Assembly: GCA_003326205.1 (NCBI GenBank)
Contig: LWTK01000042.1
Location: 62,001 to 126,000 of the forward strand
DNA length: 64,000 nucleotides
Reading direction: 5' to 3'
Source of the DNA: Nostoc sp. ATCC 43529
Lineage (GTDB): Bacteria > Cyanobacteriota > Cyanobacteriia > Cyanobacteriales > Nostocaceae
Shown here: one piece after another, positions 27,404 through 36,034 of the stretch
Layout: every line of letters starts with the position of its first letter
Numbering within the stretch: the stretch's first letter is position 1
Position numbers and translations under genes: made by a program
Notes under the pieces: model-generated
What the model was told of the DNA's origin: nothing
Databases searched by the model: none
Seen by the model: the letters and a program-made list of their open reading frames with translations, nothing else

Positions 27404-28204
27404 TTACGCATCACCCATCGTAAAGCTATTTGCTTCGATAAAGGATAAAAATGATAGAGGCTGACTCATATTAGCAGCAAAGCCCAGAATTCCTGGATCT
27501 CGATGAGAGTAAAGTAACTGGCCTTTGCTATCAAACAAAAAAGTTCCACCACGCTGAGTTAAGTAGGCAGAATTTGGTACATAAGTGTACCAATTGCTCA
27601 GAACTTCCACCATATTACGTAGCCGTAGAGTTGCTAATTCAAAGGGACGTTGAAAACCATTTGGGCCAGCTAATCGGAAAAACGAGCCTTTAAAAGCAGG
27701 TAGAGGAGTACCTTGAATAATTTCATCATCTTCAATGAGTTGAGGCGCTTGACGATCTCCCCTGTATCCCCGAAAAACTTCTCTTAGCGTTCCTGGACTT
27801 CCAAACCCTGCACACATTAACATTAGATTTAGCCAAGCTTGATGAGACACAGAAAGTCCAGGTAGAGTCAGATTCAGACCTGAATAAAGTTTAAGTTGGT
27901 GATGTAGTTCTGCATTGGGTTCAACAAATAAATTTTCGGGTGGAAATCCTGTATATTGACAGAATCTTGTTCCAGAGGTGCGTGAGCCAATTCCCACTGC
28001 ACGAATAGCGAGTTTTTCAGGAGGCAATTTTTTAGCTTTGCGCTGTAACCACCATGCATATTCAAGGCTATCAAAATCCCCAAGTTGTGGCCAGACTAAA
28101 ATCAGGATATGTGAGGCAGTCTCGCAATTTTCTAGTAAGGGTCGGGTAATGCCATCACTAACACACTGAAGTTCAGTCTGATTAAGGATCTTGTAGGGAT
28201 TCAT
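27404..28204 (-). CDS. Peroxiredoxin-like (AhpC/TSA_2) family protein
   Basis: This 266-residue protein matches the cyanobacterial AhpC/TSA_2 group: HILILVWPQLGDFDSLEYAWW at the start and AIRAVGIGSRTSGTRFCQYTGFP in a thioredoxin-like beta-alpha unit, then GNxxxEVFRGYRGDR-type and FDSKGQLLYSHRDPGILGFA segments. The usual CxxC redox pair is not in its classical place: one Cys lies in the FCQYTGFP helix. It is therefore probably a redox-fold protein with changed or single-Cys chemistry. Monocistronic, divergent from the ATPase gene by 85 bp. Confidence 0.75.
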   Translation of the reverse strand: MNPYKILNQTELQCVSDGITRPLLENCETASHILILVWPQLGDFDSLEYAWWLQRKAKKLPPEKLAIRAVGIGSRTSGTRFCQYTGFPPENLFVEPNAELHHQLKLYSGLNLTLPGLSVSHQAWLNLMLMCAGFGSPGTLREVFRGYRGDRQAPQLIEDDEIIQGTPLPAFKGSFFRLAGPNGFQRPFELATLRLRNMVEVLSNWYTYVPNSAYLTQRGGTFLFDSKGQLLYSHRDPGILGFAANMSQPLSFLSFIEANSFTMGDA

Positions 28205-28289
28205 TAAAAATGATTAGCTGCTATTGAGCTATCCAATTTTAATTTATAAGAAGTAAGTTGATCAATATAAATTTGTGTATGAGAGCCAA

Positions 28290-29534
28290 ATGTTAAAAGA
28301 ACTTCACCTCCAACAAGTTGGTCCAGCTGCCCATTTTGATGTCGCATTTGCCGATAGGCTCAATATATTTACAGGTGATAATGGTTTAGGTAAAAGTTTT
28401 TTACTTGATATTGCATGGTGGGTGATGACTACAAATTGGGCAGAGCAACCAGCGTACCCACAGCGAGTCAGAGGTGAAAATCCGCAAATTACAGCCGTAG
28501 TTAGCAATAAAAAAAATATAAGAGAATATCAGAGCCACTTTGATTTTTCTGAACAGCAATGGCGTAATTTACAAATGCCTCCTTTATTAAAAGAGGTAGT
28601 TATTTATGTGCGGGTTGATGGTAGTTTTTCTGTTTTTGACCCAGCTCGCCAACGCGATATTGCTTATAATTTTAATCCAAATACACTTTGGAATGGATTA
28701 AAGTCAAAAGATAAAGTTATTTGTAATGGTCTAATTCAAGATTGGGTTACATGGCAGAATCAACCGAATAAATATCCATTTGAACTCTTTTCTAATGTCA
28801 TTAAAAAACTTGCACCTCACCCTTCCGAATGGATAGAAGTGGGAGAAACAACGCGAGTTTCTATTGAAGACGTGCGCGATATTCCTACAGTTAACCTACC
28901 TTACGGGAATGTTCCTGTTACTCAAACATCAGCCGGAATGAAGCGTATTCTGGGACTAGCTTATTTACTAGTGTGGACTTGGTACGAACATAAAAAAGCT
29001 TCGGAATTGCGACAACAAAAGCCAGTAAATCAGATAGTTTTACTAGTTGATGAAATTGAATCTCATTTACATCCTCGTTGGCAGAGGGTGATTTTACCAG
29101 CTATTTTGTCTGTGGTGACAGAATTACAACCCAGGATGAAGATGCAGGCTTTAGTAACTACTCATTCTCCACTTGTTCTTGCTTCATTAGAACCAAATTT
29201 TAATGAGCAAGAAGATCAACTATTTTTATTTAAATTACAAGATAGAGAGGTTAGCCTTGACGAAGTACCTTGGTCAAAACAAGGGGACATAGTTGGATGG
29301 TTAACCTCAGACATTTTTGGACTCAAACAAGCCCGTTCCAAAGAAGCAGAAATCGCAATTGAAGCAGCAGAGGCTTGGATGCGTGATGATGATATGAATA
29401 CGTTTCCAGAAAATCTGAGAATACCAACACAAATTCATCAGGAACTTCAAAGAGTTTTACCAGGACATGACCCATTTTGGCCCCGTTGGATAGTTACAAC
29501 GGAGAAAAGAAATTCTGGATTATCAGGGGTATAA
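28290..29534 (+). CDS. AAA/ABC-type ATPase, PtuA-like (Septu-like system)
   Basis: RecF/SMC-like ATPase of about 415 residues with Walker A-type GDNGLGKSFLLD near residue 30, signature-like TSAGMKRILGLAYLLVWTW and Walker B VLLVDEIESHLHPRW, followed by the H-loop LVTTHSPLVLAS. This layout is typical of OLD/PtuA-like ATPases in phage-defence operons. It is followed after 5 nt by an HNH gene, the arrangement of Septu (PtuA-PtuB). ATG 28290 is favoured, GTG 28275 is upstream. Presumed role: nucleotide-dependent sensing that controls the partner nuclease. Confidence 0.7.
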   Translation: MLKELHLQQVGPAAHFDVAFADRLNIFTGDNGLGKSFLLDIAWWVMTTNWAEQPAYPQRVRGENPQITAVVSNKKNIREYQSHFDFSEQQWRNLQMPPLLKEVVIYVRVDGSFSVFDPARQRDIAYNFNPNTLWNGLKSKDKVICNGLIQDWVTWQNQPNKYPFELFSNVIKKLAPHPSEWIEVGETTRVSIEDVRDIPTVNLPYGNVPVTQTSAGMKRILGLAYLLVWTWYEHKKASELRQQKPVNQIVLLVDEIESHLHPRWQRVILPAILSVVTELQPRMKMQALVTTHSPLVLASLEPNFNEQEDQLFLFKLQDREVSLDEVPWSKQGDIVGWLTSDIFGLKQARSKEAEIAIEAAEAWMRDDDMNTFPENLRIPTQIHQELQRVLPGHDPFWPRWIVTTEKRNSGLSGV

Positions 29535-29539
29535 CACAG

Positions 29540-30127
29540 ATGATGCCATTTAATCCTCCTCCAGAACCACCTGATTTTGATAAAAAAGTGCGACAAACAG
29601 GAAATGCTTGGTTGGCAAAAAATCCAAACCCTAAAAAAGGAACCAGAGATTATTGGTCGCCTTTCAAAAGTGATTTAGCTGATGGATTTAATAATCTGTG
29701 TGGCTATAGCGTTATGTATGAACCAGTTGGTACAGTAGACCATTATCGCAGCCGTGAAAATTATCGCAATTTAGCTTACGAATGGAGCAATTTACGCTTT
29801 GCTTCTGCTTGGATTAATAGTAGTAAAGGTACACTTGATGACCAGGTACTTGACCCTTTTGATTTGGGAGAAGATTGGTTTGAAATTTTGCTTCCTTCTC
29901 TACAATTAGTACTAACAGATAAAGTTCCTCCGCAACAACGTCAAAAGGCAGAATTTACTTTGGAACGGTTGCGGTTACGGGATGATGAAAGAGTCTTGCG
30001 CCAGCGTCAACAATGGTATCAACTTTATTTGGATGGGGATTTGACTCTACAAGGATTAGAAAAAAAAGCTCCTCTGATAGCGCGCGCGGTAAAGAAACAG
30101 CAGCAGGCTATTTCTCAAGAAGAATAA
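29540..30127 (+). CDS. HNH nuclease-like partner, PtuB-like
   Basis: A protein of about 195 residues with an HNH-type segment: GTVDHYRSRENYRNLAYEWSNLR, cited in part, giving the DH pair and conserved YEWSNL, then INSSKG where Cys-containing PtuB proteins usually have CNxxKG. So the zinc cysteines appear absent while the active-site pattern remains. VLDPFDLGEDWFEI follows as in TIGR02646-type HNH proteins. ATG 29540 is 5 nt after the ATPase stop, so the pair is coupled. Likely effector nuclease; family match is moderate. Confidence 0.6.
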   Translation: MMPFNPPPEPPDFDKKVRQTGNAWLAKNPNPKKGTRDYWSPFKSDLADGFNNLCGYSVMYEPVGTVDHYRSRENYRNLAYEWSNLRFASAWINSSKGTLDDQVLDPFDLGEDWFEILLPSLQLVLTDKVPPQQRQKAEFTLERLRLRDDERVLRQRQQWYQLYLDGDLTLQGLEKKAPLIARAVKKQQQAISQEE

Positions 30128-30708
30128 GCTTTGCAGTCATCAGATTGTGAAGTCAAGTATTTTCATTTTTTCTATGCCTTCAAGGTCTGTCAGCTTACTT
30201 TTGTTTACTTCTTCATACAACAGTATTGCCAATTCTTTTAAGCAGGCTTTGATCCGTTCCTGTTTATCCTGGCTCATAGTTAGGTATGCACACTATTTTA
30301 TCTGTTCTTATATTCTCCCAGATTTTGTATATCTTCCAAAAGTGGATGCTCCCTTTTCATAACACGATACGGCAAGATAAATGGGTAAAAGTTCAATGAA
30401 CTTGTCACAGACTATTAAGTAGCACATCACGTTATATATTTCTGTTAGAGCAGTTTCTTACCAAAAGAGTTATTTTTCTATTTTTTTACTCATATATACA
30501 AACGTGCTTGCATTATCAATAGGCAGTATGTAACTTGGCTATTGTGCAGTTTATTAGGACATGAACTGAAATTGAGTTTTATTTGAGTTGAGCTATACCT
30601 GTACTAAACTGACATGATTTGTAAATTATTTTTTAATCTACAAACAGTTTTGCAAGGTGCTAGTTTAATTCGCTTTCAATTGATGAAGTCTTTCAGTTGG
30701 AATAGAGT
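30128..30708. other. Intergenic stretch before the plasmid operon
   Basis: AT-rich, without a convincing gene. A frame at 30147-30362 lacks family signal and a ribosome site. The 5' leader and promoter of the 30709 operon probably lie in the last 150 bp, but no consensus is clear enough to mark. Confidence 0.45.
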
Positions 30709-31110
30709 TTGATGATATGTGAGAACGTTATCTACACCCAGAAAACACTTGCCGAAAGATACGGGATTTCCATTGCCGCTTTACAACGGTGGTATCCCTA
30801 TGCCGGTATAGTCAAACCCCGAAAGCGGGGAGGATATTTTGATGCAACAACAGTCGAGATTGCGGATGTTTTCTACGTTGCTATCAAAATTCGGCGGTTG
30901 ACTTGTGAAGAATACTTACAGCAGGTAATTCCTGCTGGTGGCTTAGATGCTTATTTACAAAAAGTCAATGACGTAAGCCTTTATGACTTTTTGACTAAGC
31001 ATATATCTGATGAAGAAAAAAATAACCCAATTGTGCAAGCAGTAATTAGGAGAATTGAGCGAAATGAAGCATATCAACAAAGTGGCAGAGACTTTGCAGG
31101 TGTCGCCTGA
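30709..31110 (+). CDS. HTH (MerR-like) protein, first gene of the plasmid operon
   Basis: The N-terminal 50 residues form a MerR/excisionase-like winged HTH: TQKTLAERYGISIAALQRWYPYAGIVKPRKRGGYFD, cited in part, with the turn at GISIAALQRW and the wing at KRGGYF. The remainder is helical and may dimerise. The stop lies beyond the ATG of the next gene (overlap 47 nt). It may regulate the operon that follows, inferred from its first position. ATG tandem at 30709. Confidence 0.6.
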   Translation: MMICENVIYTQKTLAERYGISIAALQRWYPYAGIVKPRKRGGYFDATTVEIADVFYVAIKIRRLTCEEYLQQVIPAGGLDAYLQKVNDVSLYDFLTKHISDEEKNNPIVQAVIRRIERNEAYQQSGRDFAGVA

Positions 31111-31684
31111 TGTAGTACGTACCTGCTGTCGGTTGTTAGATTTAGCTTTGCAGCCAAATGATACGCTTGATGAAACAATTGAACAGCAATTAGTTCAACT
31201 TAAAGAGACAGCCTCTGGTGAAGGTATGTCCCTTGAAGAAGCTGCCCAGCACTTGATTGCAATGCGCGATCGCAAATCAGAAGTAGGCGAACATAAGTTC
31301 GACAAACGCGAGTATATCAAACAGCGATTTGGCATAGACCCAGAACAAGCTTCGCCCGACAGCTTTGTAGGAATACTTTACCGAGATGCAGATAGGGGTA
31401 TTCAGTTAGGGGAATTACGCCATAAGGTGGTGCTTGAATCTTCGACACTTGCTCTAGAAGAATTTGTTTTTCATGGGAGCAGTTCGCCTGCTGAAGGTGA
31501 TACTTCCGTTCCGCCTGGTTACGATGAAGCGCAAGAGCGAATTAACTCGCGCATTAATAACGATTTTTTCGGCAAAGTGAACTGGGGGGAAGAGACTCAT
31601 CCACTGTTGGTCGGTACATCGACACAGCAGCCGAGACAGTTGAAGTCCTCGCAGCCGAAAACCGGGCAATCTCCGAAGAAATAG
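31064..31684 (+). CDS. Hypothetical soluble protein, second gene of the operon
   Basis: About 206 residues; the N-terminus (HINKVAETLQVSPDVVRTCC) looks like a small HTH, the middle is helical (GMSLEEAAQHLIAMRDRK), the C-terminus is Ser/Gln/Pro-rich and probably disordered. It overlaps the preceding gene. ATG 31064 is preferred over TTG 31055. Possibly a regulator or adaptor; no family known. Confidence 0.5.
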   Translation: MKHINKVAETLQVSPDVVRTCCRLLDLALQPNDTLDETIEQQLVQLKETASGEGMSLEEAAQHLIAMRDRKSEVGEHKFDKREYIKQRFGIDPEQASPDSFVGILYRDADRGIQLGELRHKVVLESSTLALEEFVFHGSSSPAEGDTSVPPGYDEAQERINSRINNDFFGKVNWGEETHPLLVGTSTQQPRQLKSSQPKTGQSPKK

Positions 31685-31692
31685 TAGCTCAA

Positions 31693-31953
31693 ATGCTACC
31701 CATCTGCTATCAAATACGGGATGAGAGTTTACTCAACTTGAGAAAGACATCTACCCAGGCAGTTGGTATAAATTTACTTTCGGTAGTAGCTGGTACTGTT
31801 ATTGGGACGTGGGTAGCAGTCCCCCCAACTCAAGAGAGACAAGAAATTCCGAGTATTCAGCCAATTTTGATTGGTGTGGGTATAGGCGAATTAGTTGGCT
31901 TGATTCTGGCACTAGTAATAATTTGGTTTACCAGGGACGAACAAAAAACCTAA
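31693..31953 (+). CDS. Small two-helix membrane protein
   Basis: An 86-residue protein with two hydrophobic segments: INLLSVVAGTVIGTWVAV and ILIGVGIGELVGLILALVIIW (the latter cited only as approximate residues 55-76). It starts 8 bp after the preceding gene. Glycine-rich membrane helices suggest an oligomeric channel or anchor. No family recognised. Confidence 0.5.
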   Translation: MLPICYQIRDESLLNLRKTSTQAVGINLLSVVAGTVIGTWVAVPPTQERQEIPSIQPILIGVGIGELVGLILALVIIWFTRDEQKT

Positions 31954-32014
31954 TCAACTTTTCTCTCATCAAGGGAATTACTGATTTTAGTCGCATTATT
32001 GCCAGGGAGCAGTT

Positions 32015-32233
32015 ATGAGTGCAGCATTTGACTTTTTGGTTAACACAGCAGGCGGTTTATTGATGAACCTGGGTGTTTCTGGGATGGTGGGACAATTATT
32101 GGGAGTGGGGGCGACCCTTGCCTTGCATCCTCTGTTGCTACTTACTGGAATAGTTGTCGGTGGTGCGGGAATTGCGATCGCGCGAGAGTTAAACAAGCGC
32201 CCTCAATTGCAGTTGGTTGTTGATAATACGTAA
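32015..32233 (+). CDS. Small glycine-rich membrane protein
   Basis: 72 residues with two hydrophobic stretches (NTAGGLLMNLGVSGMVGQLL and HPLLLLTGIVVGGAGIAIA). ATG 32015 is preceded by GGGAGCAG. Similar in style to the preceding membrane protein, so both may belong to one membrane complex. Confidence 0.5.
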   Translation: MSAAFDFLVNTAGGLLMNLGVSGMVGQLLGVGATLALHPLLLLTGIVVGGAGIAIARELNKRPQLQLVVDNT

Positions 32234-32243
32234 GGGGTGGACG

Positions 32244-33086
32244 ATGTTTACTCCTACACCTGTGCGAAATAAACAGCCAAGTCGCAGAAAGAAAAAGGTA
32301 AATGTTACCCTGTGGACGGTTTGTTCAACTGTTAGTGCGCTGTCTGTTATAGGGGCGGTTGCATTGATGGTTGGATGGAAGCAACAGGTTCCAGGTAATC
32401 AAATATCGGAGGTACAACAGGTAAAAGCGCAAGTTTCCCAAATTCGGGAAGTGTACTTAGAAAAGCTTTCCCGTACTGACTACAATATAGACCATCTTTC
32501 CAGTTACTCCTCAGTAGAAGGTGCGCCTACTCTTACAGGCTGGCGACAGTTGGCGGCAGCATTGTGGGGACAGCAATTACGGAGTGAAATATCCAGGATG
32601 CAGGCTAATGATAAATCTGGGTTTTACCGCCTTCACTATATGCCGGCACTGGAGATAGTTAAATTCAACTCGCTGGATGTTTTACTAGAAGCGGCTTCTG
32701 GAAATAATACTTTTTACTGGGGGTACCGCAAAACCGATGGTACGAAAGTTGAGGAGAAGATACCAACTGGGGCGGCTGCTGTTTTGATTTTGGGTAAATT
32801 AGAGGCAATTGATTACGCCCAAAACTTAGAATCTCAACCATCGGTTGATCTGAATCAAATGCTAATTCAGATTAAGAATGCTCAAGAACCATATTCTCTT
32901 GCACAGGCACAGCTGTTACGAGCGCGGGGGTATTTAGATCCAGTAGAGCAGATGGCACAGGTGGCAGACATCCGCGAGAGAATACACCAACGGGAGGAGC
33001 AAAGGCGGATGTATATCCAACAAATGAAGAAGCAATTACCTCAGCCAGTTCCTAATAAACAGCCTGTTAATAAATCAGGGGGGTGA
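32244..33086 (+). CDS. Single-pass membrane protein of the operon (280 aa)
   Basis: A basic cytoplasmic start (RNKQPSRRKKKVN) precedes one transmembrane segment (STVSALSVIGAVALMVGW) and a long extracytoplasmic helical domain with likely coiled-coil character (VQQVKAQVSQIREVYLEKL). Topology resembles bitopic scaffold proteins of secretion or transfer machines. ATG 32244 is preceded by AGGGGTGG. No family recognised. Confidence 0.55.
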   Translation: MFTPTPVRNKQPSRRKKKVNVTLWTVCSTVSALSVIGAVALMVGWKQQVPGNQISEVQQVKAQVSQIREVYLEKLSRTDYNIDHLSSYSSVEGAPTLTGWRQLAAALWGQQLRSEISRMQANDKSGFYRLHYMPALEIVKFNSLDVLLEAASGNNTFYWGYRKTDGTKVEEKIPTGAAAVLILGKLEAIDYAQNLESQPSVDLNQMLIQIKNAQEPYSLAQAQLLRARGYLDPVEQMAQVADIRERIHQREEQRRMYIQQMKKQLPQPVPNKQPVNKSGG

Positions 33087-33090
33087 TGTT

Positions 33091-33660
33091 ATGTATGCCA
33101 AGTTTGCTGCTGCGATAATTTGCATAGCTTTGTGTTCGCTCAATGTTGTAGCGGCAGTCAAACGTACCCCTATTCGTACTACCCTTGAAGGTTCAACTCG
33201 CACGACCGTCGAGATGATGCCATCTCCCAATTCAGGAGTGCATTGGATAAGTGCAGTTATATTTCTGGCTGGATTTGCTTGTTTTTTGGGCTGGGGAATT
33301 TCTGACTATAACAATGCAATTGAAGAAAGAGATGAACTGTCTGATAACTTGGCTAATCCTGGCAATCGACAACTTCATGTTGGTGCTTCTGATACTGATA
33401 TTCAGCCTTCTTTAATGCCCCCAGTATCACCTTCTTCTGGGATGAGATTAAATAGCGAATTCTCTGCCAAGAATGTAGTTCAATTTTCTCCTCGTTCTAG
33501 TGTTTCTGGCTTAGGGCGAGTACATAGTAGCCAATTTGTTGAAGATGGAGTGCAAAATCAACCTAGAATGTTATCTCCAGAAGAGTTTTATGCCCAACTT
33601 CAGGATGAAGATTTTTGGGAAGATACTAACTCCCAGGTAAATGATAAACCCGCCAGCTAG
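33091..33660 (+). CDS. Membrane protein with disordered C-terminal tail
   Basis: Begins with a signal-like segment (FAAAIICIALCSLNVVAAV) and has a second helix (VHWISAVIFLAGFACFLGWGI) listed as residues about 49-69. The C-terminal 100 residues are Ser/Pro-rich and end acidic. It starts 4 bp after the preceding stop behind a G-run ribosome site. Unknown function; part of the membrane set. Confidence 0.5.
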   Translation: MYAKFAAAIICIALCSLNVVAAVKRTPIRTTLEGSTRTTVEMMPSPNSGVHWISAVIFLAGFACFLGWGISDYNNAIEERDELSDNLANPGNRQLHVGASDTDIQPSLMPPVSPSSGMRLNSEFSAKNVVQFSPRSSVSGLGRVHSSQFVEDGVQNQPRMLSPEEFYAQLQDEDFWEDTNSQVNDKPAS

Positions 33661-33682
33661 TTACTTAATTTGAGGTCATATT

Positions 33683-34174
33683 ATGAGCAGAAATCAGCGC
33701 CGCAACTTTGATGTTGATTATTCTGAAGGTGGAGCAATTGTGCCTGTAAACCGCTTGCAAAATATGTTGCAGCAGGTACAGCAACAAGGAGGAATAGTAA
33801 ATCAGCAACCTAACGTTTCTCCCATGACTACTTATGAGACTCAGCCAGTAGAAGTTAGATATATCAATGCACCTACTGCCTATAAGCCGAGGGTTCCTCA
33901 GATAGAGATTCCCTACATTGAGATTTGGAAAGCACATCGGCTCCATCCGCAAAATCCCTGGAGATTTGGCTGGTATCCAGTATATTTTTTATCAGATGTA
34001 ATTAAATCTCCTGTGGGTGTAGCTGGTGTGGGAGTGTGGTTGTTAATAATGCTGTTGAATTTTTTCCTAAATGGCAGTTACACCGGGCCGGGGTATGCGT
34101 CTGGGAAGAAGATTGAAGTTGTACCCAAGGAAGTTCCCTCTTTTGCCCTGCCTGTGGTTAAGCAGTTGGATTAA
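33683..34174 (+). CDS. Membrane protein with one C-terminal helix
   Basis: 163 residues: a hydrophilic, Gln-rich start with coiled-coil potential (NRLQNMLQQVQQQGG), a Pro-rich stretch, and a hydrophobic segment near residue 110-130 (VGVAGVGVWLLIMLLNFFL). The ATG follows GAGG. Its stop overlaps the next start by one base (TAATG). Confidence 0.5.
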   Translation: MSRNQRRNFDVDYSEGGAIVPVNRLQNMLQQVQQQGGIVNQQPNVSPMTTYETQPVEVRYINAPTAYKPRVPQIEIPYIEIWKAHRLHPQNPWRFGWYPVYFLSDVIKSPVGVAGVGVWLLIMLLNFFLNGSYTGPGYASGKKIEVVPKEVPSFALPVVKQLD

Positions 34175-34515
34175 TGTGGGTAAAGGCAATTTTTTGGTTC
34201 GTACTGCTGGTATGGATTGCAGATATTTTACAACCGGGATATTTGCAGTTTTATAACTGGCGTAATGCTGTGGCATTGGTACAAAAGCTTCAGTTTTCAT
34301 CGTCGGCTGTTGTACGCACTGCTGCACCTGGCGTGAATATATCTTCTACTCCTGTTCCTAAACGCTATTCTCCTCAACTAAGGGAACCTGCAACATCTGG
34401 GGATGGCCTAAATTCTCCTGATTGCCGTGTGGCTAGGAATGATTTTGAGGAAGTATTGAGTACTGTAAAGATTGGTTGTTGGCAGGTTTCTCCTGCTAAT
34501 GCGAAAAGGCGTTGA
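34174..34515 (+). CDS. Small membrane or exported protein
   Basis: 113 residues with a hydrophobic start (AIFWFVLLVWIADIL) that may be a signal anchor, then a soluble part with two cysteines near the end (SPDCRVARNDFEEVLSTVKIGCW, cited by its cysteines). Coupled to the preceding gene by a TAATG overlap. Unknown function. Confidence 0.45.
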   Translation: MWVKAIFWFVLLVWIADILQPGYLQFYNWRNAVALVQKLQFSSSAVVRTAAPGVNISSTPVPKRYSPQLREPATSGDGLNSPDCRVARNDFEEVLSTVKIGCWQVSPANAKRR

Positions 34516-34519
34516 GGGA

Positions 34520-35170
34520 ATGCGAATAATCTTTGAAACTGACGGTGACAAGGAGGTTAGTAATTCGACTGTAACTAGTTTGAATGAGACGGTCGATACT
34601 AGTTCGAGTGCAAATTGGAGATATGCGATCGCAACCTCAGTTTTAATTGCAGCTATGGTCATTCCCCAGGTTTCTGGATGGATTGAATCTCAACTGTTAG
34701 TTAAATCTCTCCAAGGTCTAATACTACCAAAAACTATTCGTAGTAATCAGGTTTTAAATAATCGTCGAATTGTCTTTCCAACTGCTGCTGGTACTCCTAT
34801 TACCTCAGAGTTTGGTTGGCGGATACACCCAATTACAGGCGATCGCAAGTTTCACGCGGGGATTGATTTTGGTGCAGCCAAGGGTACGCCAATTTATGCG
34901 ATTGATGCTGGTCGAGTGGTTTTTGCAGGCGACAAGGGTGGTTATGGCAAAGCGGCTGTTATTCAGCATCAGGGAAGTTTATCTACTCTGTACGGTCATG
35001 CCAGTCAGCTGTATGTACAGCAGGGACAACAAGTTGTGCGTGGACAGATGATTGCGGCAGTAGGTAGTACGGGCTTTTCGACGGGGCCGCATTTGCATTT
35101 TGAAATTCGCTCTTATGGTGTAGCGCAGAACCCCCGTCCTTATTTACACGAATATTTAGCTAACCGTTAA
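34520..35170 (+). CDS. M23-family metalloendopeptidase (membrane-anchored)
   Basis: The C-terminal 130 residues are a complete LytM/M23 domain: SEFGWRIHPITG, HAGIDFGA with the first His and Asp zinc ligands near residue 111, LYGHASQL, and HLHFEIR near residue 190 with the HxH motif. A membrane segment precedes it (YAIATSVLIAAMVIPQV), so the enzyme probably faces the periplasm and cuts peptide cross-links of peptidoglycan. ATG 34520 follows the previous stop; ATG 34499 would overlap it. Context suggests local cell-wall opening for the neighbouring translocase. Confidence 0.85.
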   Translation: MRIIFETDGDKEVSNSTVTSLNETVDTSSSANWRYAIATSVLIAAMVIPQVSGWIESQLLVKSLQGLILPKTIRSNQVLNNRRIVFPTAAGTPITSEFGWRIHPITGDRKFHAGIDFGAAKGTPIYAIDAGRVVFAGDKGGYGKAAVIQHQGSLSTLYGHASQLYVQQGQQVVRGQMIAAVGSTGFSTGPHLHFEIRSYGVAQNPRPYLHEYLANR

Positions 35171-35196
35171 AGATTATTTAGCTATTGGCAAAAGAA

Positions 35197-36024
35197 ATGC
35201 AAATTGTACCGATTTTTATATCAGGTGTAGTTGGTGCAGCCTGCTCTGTTGCATTTTCTTATGGAGTAGCTTCACTGCCATGTGGATTGGTATCAAAGGG
35301 TGCGGATACTATTTGTCAGGTACGTAGCTTTGGTAAGGCACTTGATAGTTGGAAATTTGGGTTTATTGTTGGTGGTTTGGTTGGGTTTATTTTGAGTCCT
35401 CGCCATCAATTTATATCCCGTTTTAAACCCATTCATCTGTCAACTGCTTCCTTAATTACTTTGGGTATTTATTTCTCAATTTCTCAAAGTACTGGTGTTT
35501 CTTCAGGGTCGTCAAATAGTTTAACAGGAAGAGTTAGTACAGGTTCTTACTCACCACATCCTTATTCACCACGTTTGAGTGCTTTTTTAGCGACAATTCG
35601 TTGGGCAGAAACAGGAACTAGTGACACAGAAAGTTATCGCAAGTTAGTATTTAATGGAACTTTTAATAATTTTTCTACACACCCGTTAAAGAAACAGTGC
35701 GCTCCTATTAATGGTAAAAATGTTTGTTCAACTGCGGCTGGTGCTTATCAAATGTTGGATAAAAGTTGGTATGACCTTCAGCCAAAGTTAAACTTAAAGG
35801 ATTTTAGTCCAGCTTCTCAGGACAAGATGGCAATTGAATATATTCGTCGTAATAATGCCTTAAGTGATGTTGAAGCAGGAAGGTTTGATACTGCGATATG
35901 TAAAGTAGGTAGGGTATGGGCCAGTCTTATTTGTAACTCGTATAATCAAAATCCAAAATCTTTAGCGCAGTTGAGAATTTATTATCAGCAGCAATTACAA
36001 AGAAATGAAATTTCTAGGAGGTGA
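35197..36024 (+). CDS. Membrane-anchored lysozyme-like (transglycosylase/muramidase) protein
   Basis: Three hydrophobic segments lie in the first 110 residues. The C-terminal 150 residues resemble endolysin/GH104-type muramidases: FLATIRWAETGT provides the catalytic-type Glu, STAAGAYQMLDKSWYDL the AGAYQ signature, and YNQNPKSLAQL the end. It would cleave the glycan strand. Together with the preceding M23 peptidase it gives both cell-wall cutting activities. ATG 35197 preferred, TTG 35185 possible. Unlike soluble endolysins it is membrane-tethered. Confidence 0.75.
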   Translation: MQIVPIFISGVVGAACSVAFSYGVASLPCGLVSKGADTICQVRSFGKALDSWKFGFIVGGLVGFILSPRHQFISRFKPIHLSTASLITLGIYFSISQSTGVSSGSSNSLTGRVSTGSYSPHPYSPRLSAFLATIRWAETGTSDTESYRKLVFNGTFNNFSTHPLKKQCAPINGKNVCSTAAGAYQMLDKSWYDLQPKLNLKDFSPASQDKMAIEYIRRNNALSDVEAGRFDTAICKVGRVWASLICNSYNQNPKSLAQLRIYYQQQLQRNEISRR

Positions 36025-36034
36025 ATATTTACTA

